Positions 8,709 through 17,925 of a stretch of DNA of 64,000 nt are shown in pieces. Within the stretch, counting starts at the first letter, position 1. Each line of letters starts with the position of its first letter. The notes beneath the pieces were generated by a model. It was not told the DNA's origin. It saw only the letters and a list, made by a program, of their open reading frames with translations, and ran no database searches. The translations under genes and the position numbers were made by a program. Source of the DNA: Streptomyces toyocaensis (GTDB lineage Bacteria; Actinomycetota; Actinomycetes; Streptomycetales; Streptomycetaceae); NCBI RefSeq assembly GCF_000725125.1, contig NZ_JFCB01000016.1:1-64000 (forward strand), read 5' to 3'.

Positions 8709-9062
8709 ATGGACGGATTGATGCAGTTCACCACCGAGAGCGGCGGTGCGGTCGTGGTGGAGGGCGTGGAGGACGAGTCCGGGGCCCGGCTCGTCTCGCG
8801 CGGCGGCGCCCCGGCCCGGGCGACGCGTACCTTCGAGGGGTCCCTGGAGGGGGTGCGGGCGGCCGCCGAGTCCGCGCTGCGGGTGTTCCGCGACGTCTCG
8901 CTCGCACCGGACGCGGTGGAGCTGGAGTTCGGGGTGAAACTCACCGCGGAGGCCGGTGCCGTCATCGCCAAGGGAGCGGCGGAGGGACATCTGGTCGTCA
9001 AGCTCAGCTGGGCGCCCGGGACGACGCCCGGCACGGATGCCGAGGCCGCCGACCGCCGATGA
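8709..9062 (+). CDS. Trypco1 (CU044_2847-type) protein
   Basis: A 117-residue soluble protein with the pattern of the trypsin-co-occurring domain 1 family: an N-terminal strand-rich part (FTTESGGAVVVEG), a central amphipathic helix (about residues 45-65) and VELEFGVKLTAEAGAVIAK near residues 76-94. The family is named for its habit of lying next to trypsin-like protease genes in NTP-dependent conflict loci, and here it does so. Its stop codon overlaps the protease start (ATGA). It probably binds or regulates the protease; the mechanism is unknown. It opens the four-gene operon ending at 16744, only 45 bases after the carboxyltransferase gene. Confidence 0.82.
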   Translation: MDGLMQFTTESGGAVVVEGVEDESGARLVSRGGAPARATRTFEGSLEGVRAAAESALRVFRDVSLAPDAVELEFGVKLTAEAGAVIAKGAAEGHLVVKLSWAPGTTPGTDAEAADRR

Positions 9063-10753
9063 GCGGCGCGGCGGCCTGGCACACCCGCATCCGGTGCGGG
9101 AACGACGTGGGCGCGGGCTTCCTCGTCTCGGCGCGCCGGGTGGTCACCTGCGCCCATGTCGTAGCGGCGAGCGGCACCTCGGCGGTGTCGGTGAGCTTCC
9201 CGAACTGCTCCGGACTGGGTGAGCTCTCCGCCACGGTGGCCGTCCACGGCGGCTGGCGGGGCGGCACCACCGACCCGGGCGACCTGGCCGTACTCGAACT
9301 GGAGCGGGAGGTACCGCTCGCGCCGGCCGTCTTCGCACCGCCCGGCGCGGAGCGCGACGTCCCCTCCCCCGGTCTGACCGCGTACGGCTTTCCCCGCGGT
9401 TACGACGAGGGCGCCCTCGCGCACTACCGCGCGGTGCCCGGTCCGCTGATCGCGGGCGAGTGGGTGCAGTTGGAAGCCGTCTCCGGACACGGACAGCCGC
9501 TGGCCGACGGTTTCAGCGGGGCGGCGGTGACGCTGGCCGACGGGTCGGTGGTCGGCATGGTCACGGCGGTCGCGGGCGGCCGGGAGGTGCGCGCGGGGCG
9601 CATGCTGCCCACCGAGGTCATGGCCCGCTACTGGAGCGGGCTGGGCGAGCTGGTGCCCACTCCGGGCCACACCCGGGACCAGCTCAGAGAGCTGTACGAC
9701 CTGGTGCGGTGGGCCGAGCGACAGGGGCGGACGTGCGATCACGACCGGCTGTACGTCGACGCCGTCGGCCCGTTCGGTCCCGGCCTGCCCGCGGGCGGGT
9801 TCGGCTCCCTGGCGTCCGCGGCGGCGTATGTGCAGTGGGAGGTGCCGGAGGCGGTGCCCCGGTTCGCGCTTCGGCTGCGGGAGCTGCTGGACCACGTCGA
9901 CGGCGGGTACGGGACAGCCGGTACGGCCCCGGGCGGACGGTCCCGGGGGGTCCCCGCCTGGTCGCCCATCGTCGTGGAGATCGACCACAGCGGTGCCGGC
10001 CCCGACCAGGTCACCGTGGAGGTGTCCGCGTACCGCGACGGGCGGCGCCGCCCGGTGGGGGCCCGCCGGCTGCCGCGGTCCGCCGTACGGGCCTACGTCC
10101 AGGAGCACATCGACGAGGCGGTCACCCAGCTCGCCCCGGGAGCCGACGAGTTGCTCGCCTTCGTCCTGCCGCGTGGCTGGCTGAACGAGCCGGTGGCGCG
10201 CTGGGAGTGCGGCGCCGACGACCCCACTCCGCTCGGCTGCGCCTATCCGCTCGTGGTGGCCGACCGCACCCGCCGTCGCAGCGGGCGGATGCGCCACCAA
10301 CTCCGCAAGAAGTGGCAGAAGCTGGACGGAGGTCCGGCGGCGGCCGTGCAGCGCATCGAGTGCGGCACGCCGGAGCGGCCGTCCGGTCTGCGCAAGCGGC
10401 TGTGGGACGACGCCACGGCCCTGGTCGGCTTCGCCTCTTCCCCCGACGCCGCGCGGGAGCACTTCGAGGTCGGCCTGACCGTCCCCGTTCCGGTGCTGCT
10501 GTGGCCCCGTGCGGGCTGTCCGGGCCCCGGTCACGAGGGCCCCTGCGACGGTGACGCCTTCCTCGACGCGCTCACCGCGTCCGTCGCCGGTGTTCCGCCC
10601 GCCGACCTCCCGCATCACCTCCTGTCCCTCCGGCTGACCGCGGACGCCCACGACGAGACGGACCGGCACTGGGCGAGGGACGTGCAGTTGCTGTGGGACG
10701 ACCCGCGCTGCTTCCCCGAGACCGCCGCGCCCCTGCACTCCCCTGTCGCCTGA
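9059..10753 (+). CDS. Trypsin-like protease fused to a VMAP-C domain
   Basis: A 564-residue two-domain protein. Residues 1-190 form a trypsin-fold serine protease with all three catalytic residues visible: H33 in TCAHVV, D75 in DLAVLEL and S153 in GFSGAAV. There is no signal peptide, so it should act in the cytoplasm. The remaining part, ending in a LLWDDP motif close to the C-terminus, fits the vWA-MoxR-associated protein C-terminal (VMAP-C) domain. In the VMAP ternary systems defined by comparative genomics, VMAP couples an effector to a MoxR ATPase and a vWA partner. The next two genes supply a MoxR ATPase and a divergent vWA-like domain. The protease is the likely effector. Confidence 0.85.
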   Translation: MSGAAAWHTRIRCGNDVGAGFLVSARRVVTCAHVVAASGTSAVSVSFPNCSGLGELSATVAVHGGWRGGTTDPGDLAVLELEREVPLAPAVFAPPGAERDVPSPGLTAYGFPRGYDEGALAHYRAVPGPLIAGEWVQLEAVSGHGQPLADGFSGAAVTLADGSVVGMVTAVAGGREVRAGRMLPTEVMARYWSGLGELVPTPGHTRDQLRELYDLVRWAERQGRTCDHDRLYVDAVGPFGPGLPAGGFGSLASAAAYVQWEVPEAVPRFALRLRELLDHVDGGYGTAGTAPGGRSRGVPAWSPIVVEIDHSGAGPDQVTVEVSAYRDGRRRPVGARRLPRSAVRAYVQEHIDEAVTQLAPGADELLAFVLPRGWLNEPVARWECGADDPTPLGCAYPLVVADRTRRRSGRMRHQLRKKWQKLDGGPAAAVQRIECGTPERPSGLRKRLWDDATALVGFASSPDAAREHFEVGLTVPVPVLLWPRAGCPGPGHEGPCDGDAFLDALTASVAGVPPADLPHHLLSLRLTADAHDETDRHWARDVQLLWDDPRCFPETAAPLHSPVA

Positions 10754-10785
10754 CCGCCCGCCGAGACCCCACGGAGAAGAACCCC

Positions 10786-11856
10786 ATGCCCCTGTGGCCC
10801 GTCTACACCGGCACCGAGGAGCCGCACGACGGCATCGACCGCCTGCCGCCGCCCCCGCCCTGGCGCGCCTTCGACGGCGGTCCCGCGCTCGACCCGCCCG
10901 ACGAGGAGGCCGACACCGCCGCGGTCTCTCCCGACCGCACCCATCGCGCCGCGACCTACCGGGCGACACCGCAGACGGTCCAGCTCGTCAACGCCGCCCT
11001 GTACCTGCGCCGTCCGCTGCTGGTCACCGGTCCGCCCGGCACCGGGAAGTCCTCGCTCGTCTACGCGGTCGCCCGCGAGCTGCGTCTCGGCCCGGTGCTG
11101 CGCTGGAACATCACCAGCCGCAGCACGCTGAACGACGGCCTCTACCAGTACGATCCGCTCTCCCGTCTGTACGCGGCACGGCGCACGGCCGGGCAGCCCG
11201 CCGAGCGGTACGACCGGGCACCGGGCGGGGCCCGCACCGCCGGTGACCCGCCCGGCGACGGGTCGGGCGTGGAGGACCATCTGCGGCTCGGCCCCCTGGG
11301 CACCTCGCTCCTCCCCTACGCCCGCCCCCGCGCCCTGCTCATCGACGAGATCGACAAGAGCGACCTCGACCTGCCCAACGACCTGCTGAACGTGCTGGAG
11401 GAGGGCCAGTACGAGATTCCCGAACTGGCCCGTACCGCCCGGCACCACCCCGGCGGTAAGGCCGAGGTGATGATCGACGGCACCGGGGAACGGGTGCCGG
11501 TCGAGCACGGCCGGGTCCGCTGCCGGGCCTTCCCCTTCGTCGTCCTCACCAGCAACGGGGAGCGCGAGTTCCCTCCCGCCTTCCTTCGCCGCTGCGTCAC
11601 GCTGCGCCTGCGCCGGCCGGACGACCGCCAGCTCGCCGGCATCGTCCGCGCGCACCTCGGAGAGCCCGACGCCTACGCGCAGGGCCTGATCGAGCGCTTC
11701 CTGGCCCGGTCGGGCGCCGGCGACCTCGCCACCGACCAGCTTCTCAACGCGATCTACCTGGCCCACGCCACCGGGCTCGGCGCGGAGTCCCTCGACGACC
11801 TGGCCGAGCAGTTGATGCCGTACCTGGGACAGACCCCGCAGGCCGATGCCTTCTGA
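10786..11856 (+). CDS. MoxR-type AAA+ ATPase
   Basis: A 356-residue AAA+ ATPase. Walker A is GPPGTGKS (residues 82-89), Walker B LLIDEIDKSD (184-193) and sensor 1 VLTSNGERE (253-261), followed by the PPAFLRRC arginine-finger region of MoxR proteins (263-270). A proline-rich N-terminal extension of about 55 residues precedes the ATPase core. MoxR proteins act as chaperone-like remodelers, usually with a vWA partner. The ATG at 10786 was chosen because ACGGAGAAG lies just upstream; an in-frame upstream start at 10693 would fall inside the protease gene. Its 3' end overlaps the giant downstream gene by 11 bases. Confidence 0.9.
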   Translation: MPLWPVYTGTEEPHDGIDRLPPPPPWRAFDGGPALDPPDEEADTAAVSPDRTHRAATYRATPQTVQLVNAALYLRRPLLVTGPPGTGKSSLVYAVARELRLGPVLRWNITSRSTLNDGLYQYDPLSRLYAARRTAGQPAERYDRAPGGARTAGDPPGDGSGVEDHLRLGPLGTSLLPYARPRALLIDEIDKSDLDLPNDLLNVLEEGQYEIPELARTARHHPGGKAEVMIDGTGERVPVEHGRVRCRAFPFVVLTSNGEREFPPAFLRRCVTLRLRRPDDRQLAGIVRAHLGEPDAYAQGLIERFLARSGAGDLATDQLLNAIYLAHATGLGAESLDDLAEQLMPYLGQTPQADAF

Positions 11857-14800
11857 CGGGCCCGCGGAGGACTCCGGCTTCCCGGACCCGCTGGCCCGCC
11901 TGGCCGACGTACTGGGCCGGGCGGCCGGCGGCCCGCGCCCGACCCCGCTGGAACTGGCCGAACTGCTGTGGCTGGCGCGGACCATGGACCACCAGCCGGG
12001 CACCGGTCCGCGCCCGCCCCGACCGCCCGCCGAACCCGCCGCCCCCCGGCCCGCCGCGCCCGTTCCGCCCTCCGGGCCCCCGCCGCCCGCGCCGCAGCCG
12101 CCACCGCCCGCCCCTCCCGCCGAACCCCCGCGCGCGCCGCTCCATCTGCCATCCCCGGACCCGTCCTCCGGACCGCCGGACGAACCCCACACCACCCTCC
12201 TGGCCCCGGCGCCCCCGATGCTGCACCGGCCCCTGGCGCTGCAGCGGTCCCTGCGTCCGCTCAAGCGCCGGGTCGACGCGCCGCTGGGCAGTGAACTGGA
12301 CGAGAGGGCGACCGCCGACCGCATCGCCCGCCTCGGCGCCGCCCCCGACTGGTGGCTGCCGGTCATGCGCCCCGCCCCGGAACGCTGGCTGCGGCTGAAC
12401 CTCGTGCACGACACCGGTCCCACGATGCCCGTGTGGCGCCCGCTGATCCGCGAACTGCACACGGCACTCGCCCAGTCCGGCGTCTTCCGCACGGTGTCCC
12501 TGCTCTCCGTCGGCGCCGACGGCACGGTGCGCGGTCCCGGCGCGCACGCCCCGGCCGACGGCCGCGGCGTCACCCTGGTGATCAGCGACTGCATGGGCCC
12601 GCAGTGGCGCGACGGCCGCGCGGGCGACCTGTGGTACGGCACCCTCCGCCGCTGGGCCCACCGCATGTCCCTGGCCGTCGTCCAGCCGCTCCCCGAGTAC
12701 CTGTGGCGGGACACCGCCCTGCCCACCACGCCGGGCCTGCTCTCCGCCCCGCGCCCCGCCGCACCCGCCGCGACGCTCCGTTTCCGTCCCTACGACACCT
12801 CCGGCCCCGCGAACCGGCTCCCCACGGGCGGGATGCTGCCGCTGCCGGTGCTGGAACCGGCCCCCGAATGGCTGTCCAACTGGGCCCGGCTGGTCGCCGC
12901 GCCGGGCGGCACGGCGTTCCCGGCGGCCGTGGCCGACCTGCGTCCGTCCCTCCCGGCGGACGTCGACCACCGCGCGGACCTCGGCCGCCTGCCCCCCGAG
13001 GACCTGGTCCTGCGCTTCCGTGGGAGCGCCTCCCCCGAGGCCTTCCGGCTGGCCGCTCACCTGGCCCTGGGCCGCCCCGATCTGCCCGTGATGCGCTTGG
13101 TACAGGCCGCCGTCGACCCGGCCCCGCGGCCCCGGCATCTCGCCGAGGTGATCCTCAGCGGGCTGCTCACCACCGTCCCGGGCCCACCCGGCTCCTACGC
13201 CTTCCGGCCCGGCGTACGGAATCTGCTGCTGCGCGGCCTGCCCCGCTCGGCCCGGTACGACACCGCCGCCCTGCTGCTCCGCCTCGGTGCCCTGATCGAC
13301 GACCGGGCGGGCCGGGTGCCGGGGGACTTTTGGGCGTCCGTCCCGGCCCCGTCCGGCACGGCGGCCGGTGTGGACGGCGAGGCGTTCGCGTCGGTCAGCA
13401 CGGACAGCGCACGACGGCTGACGGGTGGGGACGTGACGTCGTCGTCGCCCGGCCCCGGTGAGCCGCCGCGTGTGGTGGGGGGCCGGTACCGGCTGGTGCG
13501 GCGGCTCCACTCGACCAGGACCACATGGCTGGCCGAGGACACGGATACGAACACGACGGTGGCGCTGCGGCTGCACGGGAGGATCACCGACCCGACGTGG
13601 CGTGAGGCGTTTCTGCGTGACGCGCGACTGCTGGGCCGGTTCACCCACCCGAACGTGGTGCGGGTCCACGCGGCCGACTTCGACGGCGACGTTCCGTATC
13701 TCGTCATGGAGCAGTTGGACGGCGTGGGACTGAACCACCTCGCCGCGCCGAACGATCACCGTCTGCCCGCCCCCCTGCTGGTATCGGTCGGCGCGCAGCT
13801 CGCGCGGGCCCTCACCGCGTTGCACGCCGCGGGCCTGACCCACGGCGTGCTCGGTCCGTCCCAGGTGGTGCTGCTGCCCGACGGAACGGTGAAGCTCACC
13901 CTTGTCGAACCCGCCAGGGCCATGGGCAGGGCGGGGCAGTCGGAGGATCTGCGGGCGCTGCGCGACCTGCTGCTGCAACTGGCCTCGGGCACCTCGCGGC
14001 TGACGGTACCCGTCGGCCCGCATCAGCTCGGTCACCTCCCGCACGACCTGCGAGAGACGTACGCGGACGCCTTCAACCTGCTGATGTCGCGGTCCCTGGG
14101 GCAACAGAACCAGGGCAGGGACCTGCTCCTCGACCCCGCCCTGCCGCGCCGGGCCGAAGCGGCGTACCAACGGCGCTTCTACCGCGCCCTCGGCCCCTTC
14201 GGCGTCGAACATGGCCGCGGATCCCCCGACCTGCGTCCGGACGAGCGCGCCGTGCTGGCCATGCTGCTGCTCAAACGCGGACGCACCGTGACATTCGACG
14301 AGCTCGAAGGAGGGCTGTGGGGCACGCGCGCCGAGCCGGACGCCGCGGCGGTGCTGGGCTCCACCGCCACGCGGCTGCGCGATGCCCTCGGGCCGGGCGT
14401 GCTGGGGACACCGCCCCAGGGCTTGGTCCTGCACACCAGTGCCGACCACGTGGACCTGGCTCTCTGTGACGAGCTGGTCCGCCGGGCCGACGAGGCACGC
14501 CGTCGGGATGCCCTCGCCGAGGCGCGCGTACTGCTCACCGAGGCGCTGGAGCTCTGGGGCGACGGTGATCCCCTCGCCGGCGTGCCGGGCCCGGCCGCCC
14601 GGAGCGCGCGGACCCGCCTGGTTCGGCTCCGGCTGAGCCTCCACCGTCAACGCGCGGAAGTCGACCTGGACCTCGGAGAACCGGAGCGCGCGTCGGCCGA
14701 CCTGGAGGTCCTGGTACGCGCCCACCCCTTCCGCGAGGACTTCCGCCGCCTCTACCTCCTCGCCCTGCGGCGTCAGGGTCGGACCGAGGAGGCCCTGGCG

Positions 14801-16744
14801 GCGTACGAGGAGTACGAGCTGGCCGGCGGACACGACCCCGAACTGCTCGCCCTCGGGCACGAACTGCGGGAGGAGGCCGCCGACGGCGCACCGGAGATGC
14901 CGCCTCTCGCCTCCGACGAGCCGGCCTACGACCCGCTCGCCGCGCCGGACGAGCTGCCCGACGGCACCTACCCCGCCTGGGACCCTCCCGGTGACGGCCC
15001 CTCGTCCCCCGCTTCCCCGCCCGAGCCCGTCGGCCCCGGCCCGGCGGACCACGCCGACGCCCGCACCTGCTTCTTCTTCGACTGGGCGGACGGTCCCGAG
15101 CGGTCCGACACGCTCACCGCTCTGGGGCGGGCGGTCACCCGGGTGCTGACGGCCTCCGGGCTGCCCGCCGACGATCATCAGTTCCTCCGGCGGGACGGGG
15201 GTTACACGGTCCTCACGTCGCCGGGCGGCCCGACGGCGCGGTTGCTGCGTGCCGCCCTGCGGGGGTTCCCGGACATGCTCAGGGAGGTGGGTGGCCCCCG
15301 GCTCGTCGTGATCGTCCGGCGCACGCGGGACGAGAGACGGGCCGAGCTGCCCGCCGGGACGGCGCTCCGTGCGGCACTGGACTCGTCCGAGGCGCACGGC
15401 GTGTTCGCCCTCGCCCCTTCCCTGCGGGACGAACTGGCGGCCGACCCCGACGTCACCGGGCTGCTCCGGCCCCTCGGCGGCGACCCGACACAGGGCTGGC
15501 ACGGTCTCTTCACCCGCGCGACCGGCACCGCGCACCCCGTGCTGGGCCCCTTTCCACTGCCCGCCATGCACCTCCCGCCGTCGCAGGGACTGACGAGAAC
15601 GGTCGTCTACGCCTCGCCCGACGGCCGGCGGCTGAGCACCAGCCGCGTCCCGGGCACCGACCACTACTACGAAGTCGACCTGACCGAGCGCCGTACGGAG
15701 CTGGCCGAGCGGGGCCCGGAACTGCCGGACGAGTCCGTCGCCGTGGTCGAGGGCGAGGCGACATGGCAGGTGTCCGACCCGATCGCCCTGGTCGCGGAGG
15801 GCCCGCACGACGTGGAGGACCGCATCCGCCGGCACGTCGTCGGACGGCTGCGCGCGGCCGCCGACCGCCTTCCCTTCGCCGCCGCGGGCCGGCTGCGGCA
15901 GGCACTCCTGGACCGGCTCGGACCGCACGACGTACCCGGGTGCACCGTGCGCTGGGACGTCCTGGTCGGCGCCGCCTCCGCCGCCTCCCCGCCGCTCGGC
16001 GCCCGGCACCCGGCACCCGGCCTCACCGAGACGCTCCTGGCCGCCGACGCCGTGATCCTCGGCTTCGACACCACGCTCACCAGGCTGTTCGACGACGACA
16101 GGGCGGCCGAGGTGGTACGGGACCTCGCCCGGCTCGCCGTCGAGACGCGCGATCCGAGGGATGCCCTGTCCGGCAGGCACCCGCTGACGCCGGAGGGCCG
16201 GCCGGTGACGCTCACGGGGGACGGCATCCTCCCCGTCGAACTGCTGCGCGCGCTGGCCGCCCATCCCTCGGCGGAGGAACTGCGCGGAGAGCTCGACCGC
16301 CGCGAGACACGGGCCGCCCGCACCGCACGGCCGGCGGGCCTGGCCGTCGAACTGGTCCGCGCGCTGTCCCTCCGGTACCCGCGCCTGGCCGTGGTCACCG
16401 ATCACACGGCCGACGCGGCCGAGCTGTTCCTGGCCCGGCAGGCCCTCGCCCCGCACGTGACGGGCGGCGTGCACGGCCGTTCCGCCGACCTGGCCCGGCT
16501 GATGCCGCACCCGGACGTCGTGCACCGCGCCCTCAAGCGGCTCGGCGTCGCACCGGCCCGCTGCGTGATGATCGGGTCGACCGTCGTGGAGAGCAACACC
16601 GCTGGGGTCGCGGGCGTGCCGTTCGTCGGCTGCCGACCCACCGATGGCTTCTTCCGCGGGGCCGGTCGGGCGAGTCTCACGGTCGCCGGACTGCGTCCGC
16701 TGCTCGACGCGGTCCTCTCCTTGCCACCCCGCGGTGACTCCTGA
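11846..16744 (+). CDS. Giant multidomain protein: SAV_2336-type vWA-like domain, pseudokinase, BTAD, Band-7-like and HAD-like domains
   Basis: A 1,632-residue protein. A Pro-rich linker (about 50-115) precedes a SAV_2336-type region whose fold resembles a vWA domain: HDTGPT (D189) in place of DxSxS, and SDCMG (D248). Helical segments follow to about 500. A protein-kinase-like domain spans about 542-745 but has VALR for the ATP-binding Lys, THGVLG for HRD and VEP for DFG, so it is a pseudokinase. Residues about 777-1010 are a winged helix plus bacterial transcriptional activator (BTAD) repeats. After an acidic linker comes an unrecognised alpha/beta stretch (1071-1240), a Band-7/SPFH-like stretch (1249-1382) and a C-terminal HAD-like domain (1397-1632) with FDTTLT in place of DxDxT. 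It probably serves as the platform of the operon. Domain limits are approximate. Confidence 0.8.
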   Translation: MPSDGPAEDSGFPDPLARLADVLGRAAGGPRPTPLELAELLWLARTMDHQPGTGPRPPRPPAEPAAPRPAAPVPPSGPPPPAPQPPPPAPPAEPPRAPLHLPSPDPSSGPPDEPHTTLLAPAPPMLHRPLALQRSLRPLKRRVDAPLGSELDERATADRIARLGAAPDWWLPVMRPAPERWLRLNLVHDTGPTMPVWRPLIRELHTALAQSGVFRTVSLLSVGADGTVRGPGAHAPADGRGVTLVISDCMGPQWRDGRAGDLWYGTLRRWAHRMSLAVVQPLPEYLWRDTALPTTPGLLSAPRPAAPAATLRFRPYDTSGPANRLPTGGMLPLPVLEPAPEWLSNWARLVAAPGGTAFPAAVADLRPSLPADVDHRADLGRLPPEDLVLRFRGSASPEAFRLAAHLALGRPDLPVMRLVQAAVDPAPRPRHLAEVILSGLLTTVPGPPGSYAFRPGVRNLLLRGLPRSARYDTAALLLRLGALIDDRAGRVPGDFWASVPAPSGTAAGVDGEAFASVSTDSARRLTGGDVTSSSPGPGEPPRVVGGRYRLVRRLHSTRTTWLAEDTDTNTTVALRLHGRITDPTWREAFLRDARLLGRFTHPNVVRVHAADFDGDVPYLVMEQLDGVGLNHLAAPNDHRLPAPLLVSVGAQLARALTALHAAGLTHGVLGPSQVVLLPDGTVKLTLVEPARAMGRAGQSEDLRALRDLLLQLASGTSRLTVPVGPHQLGHLPHDLRETYADAFNLLMSRSLGQQNQGRDLLLDPALPRRAEAAYQRRFYRALGPFGVEHGRGSPDLRPDERAVLAMLLLKRGRTVTFDELEGGLWGTRAEPDAAAVLGSTATRLRDALGPGVLGTPPQGLVLHTSADHVDLALCDELVRRADEARRRDALAEARVLLTEALELWGDGDPLAGVPGPAARSARTRLVRLRLSLHRQRAEVDLDLGEPERASADLEVLVRAHPFREDFRRLYLLALRRQGRTEEALAAYEEYELAGGHDPELLALGHELREEAADGAPEMPPLASDEPAYDPLAAPDELPDGTYPAWDPPGDGPSSPASPPEPVGPGPADHADARTCFFFDWADGPERSDTLTALGRAVTRVLTASGLPADDHQFLRRDGGYTVLTSPGGPTARLLRAALRGFPDMLREVGGPRLVVIVRRTRDERRAELPAGTALRAALDSSEAHGVFALAPSLRDELAADPDVTGLLRPLGGDPTQGWHGLFTRATGTAHPVLGPFPLPAMHLPPSQGLTRTVVYASPDGRRLSTSRVPGTDHYYEVDLTERRTELAERGPELPDESVAVVEGEATWQVSDPIALVAEGPHDVEDRIRRHVVGRLRAAADRLPFAAAGRLRQALLDRLGPHDVPGCTVRWDVLVGAASAASPPLGARHPAPGLTETLLAADAVILGFDTTLTRLFDDDRAAEVVRDLARLAVETRDPRDALSGRHPLTPEGRPVTLTGDGILPVELLRALAAHPSAEELRGELDRRETRAARTARPAGLAVELVRALSLRYPRLAVVTDHTADAAELFLARQALAPHVTGGVHGRSADLARLMPHPDVVHRALKRLGVAPARCVMIGSTVVESNTAGVAGVPFVGCRPTDGFFRGAGRASLTVAGLRPLLDAVLSLPPRGDS

Positions 16745-16887
16745 CCCGGAGGGAAGATCCGCACCGCCCGTTCGGCGGCCCCCCACCCGGCCCCCCAGGA
16801 AAGGCGCCCGCCCCCGTCCCGCGCGCACGATGCCTGAGAGGTCCGCCGCCCGGCGGCCCCGTGGGCGCGCACTCGGGAGGAACCGCC

Positions 16888-17925
16888 GTGACAGCAAGTC
16901 TGGAGCAGCTGCGCCGCTGCCACTTCGCCGTCGACCTGGGGGCGGCCCGCACCCGGGTGTACGTCAAGGGCGCCGGACTCGTCGTCGACCAGCCGTCCGT
17001 CGCCGCCGTGAACACCCGTACCGGCGCGCTGATCGCGGTCGGTGAGTTCGCGGAGAAGATGACGGGCCGTACGCCGGCGTACATCCGCGTCGTGCGGCCG
17101 GTGAACGGGGGCACGGTCGTCGACATCGAGATGGCGCAGCGCATGCTGCGGCAGCTGATCGGCGACCGGACCCGCCGCTCGCTGCGCCGCAGGCCCCGGC
17201 TGCGGGCCGCGGCGTGCACCCCGCACGACGCCGACCCGCTCGCCCAGCGCGCCGCGATCGAGACGCTGGTCGGTCTCGGCGCCCGCCGGGTCGAGCTGGT
17301 CGACACGCTGATCGCCGCCGCCGTCGGCTGCGGTCTGCCGGTGGAGCGGCCCGAGGCGACCATGATCATGGTGTGCGGCGCCGCGGCCACTCAGGTGGCC
17401 GTGCTCTCCCTCGGGGCGATCGTGCAGGCGCAGCGCATCCCGGTCGGCGGTGAGGCCGTGGACAACGCGATCGTGCAGCACCTGCGCCACCAGCACGAAC
17501 TGATGCTGCCGAGCCAGTCGGTACGGCCCCTGCAGCTCGCCCTCTCCGGCAACGGGCTCACCCCCGAGGGCCCGGAGTCGACGGAGATCCACGGCCGGGA
17601 CGTGGCCACGGGTCTGGCCCGCTCCGTGAAGGTGGACACGGCCGCGGTGCGGCGGGCCATCCAGACGCCGCTGACGGCCGTCCTCGACGGCATCGGCAAG
17701 GTGCTGCGGGAGTGCCCGCCCGATCTGGTCGCCGACCTCGCCGACCGCGGGATCATGATGGTCGGCGGCAGCGCCCTGCTGCCGGGTTTCGACCAGATGC
17801 TGCGTCAGGCCACGGGCATGCCCGTGCACATCGCGGAGCGGCCCGAGCTGTGCGCCGTGGAGGGACTGGGCGCGATGCTGGAGGGCAGGATCGCGCCGAT
17901 GGTGCTGGACCCGCTGGGCGCCTGA
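16888..17925 (+). CDS. mbl: MreB-like actin homologue Mbl
   Basis: A 345-residue actin-fold protein shorter and more divergent than MreB. Phosphate loop 1 is AVDLGAARTRVYV near residue 13, phosphate 2 is MVCGAAATQVAVLSLG near residue 165, and the adenosine motif is MMVGGSALLPGFD near residue 290. In Streptomyces Mbl contributes to spore-wall synthesis together with MreB. Its position after this gene block matches my memory of SCO2451. The GTG at 16888 was preferred because GGGAGGAA ends six bases before it; a longer start at 16861 has no ribosome-binding site. It converges on the anti-sigma gene. Confidence 0.87.
   Translation: MTASLEQLRRCHFAVDLGAARTRVYVKGAGLVVDQPSVAAVNTRTGALIAVGEFAEKMTGRTPAYIRVVRPVNGGTVVDIEMAQRMLRQLIGDRTRRSLRRRPRLRAAACTPHDADPLAQRAAIETLVGLGARRVELVDTLIAAAVGCGLPVERPEATMIMVCGAAATQVAVLSLGAIVQAQRIPVGGEAVDNAIVQHLRHQHELMLPSQSVRPLQLALSGNGLTPEGPESTEIHGRDVATGLARSVKVDTAAVRRAIQTPLTAVLDGIGKVLRECPPDLVADLADRGIMMVGGSALLPGFDQMLRQATGMPVHIAERPELCAVEGLGAMLEGRIAPMVLDPLGA

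Noticed and set aside
11744..16897. A 1,717-codon open frame on the minus strand opposite the giant multidomain gene
   Set aside because: It mirrors the plus-strand gene as expected for GC-rich third positions, is Arg/Gly-rich and shows no domain motifs.
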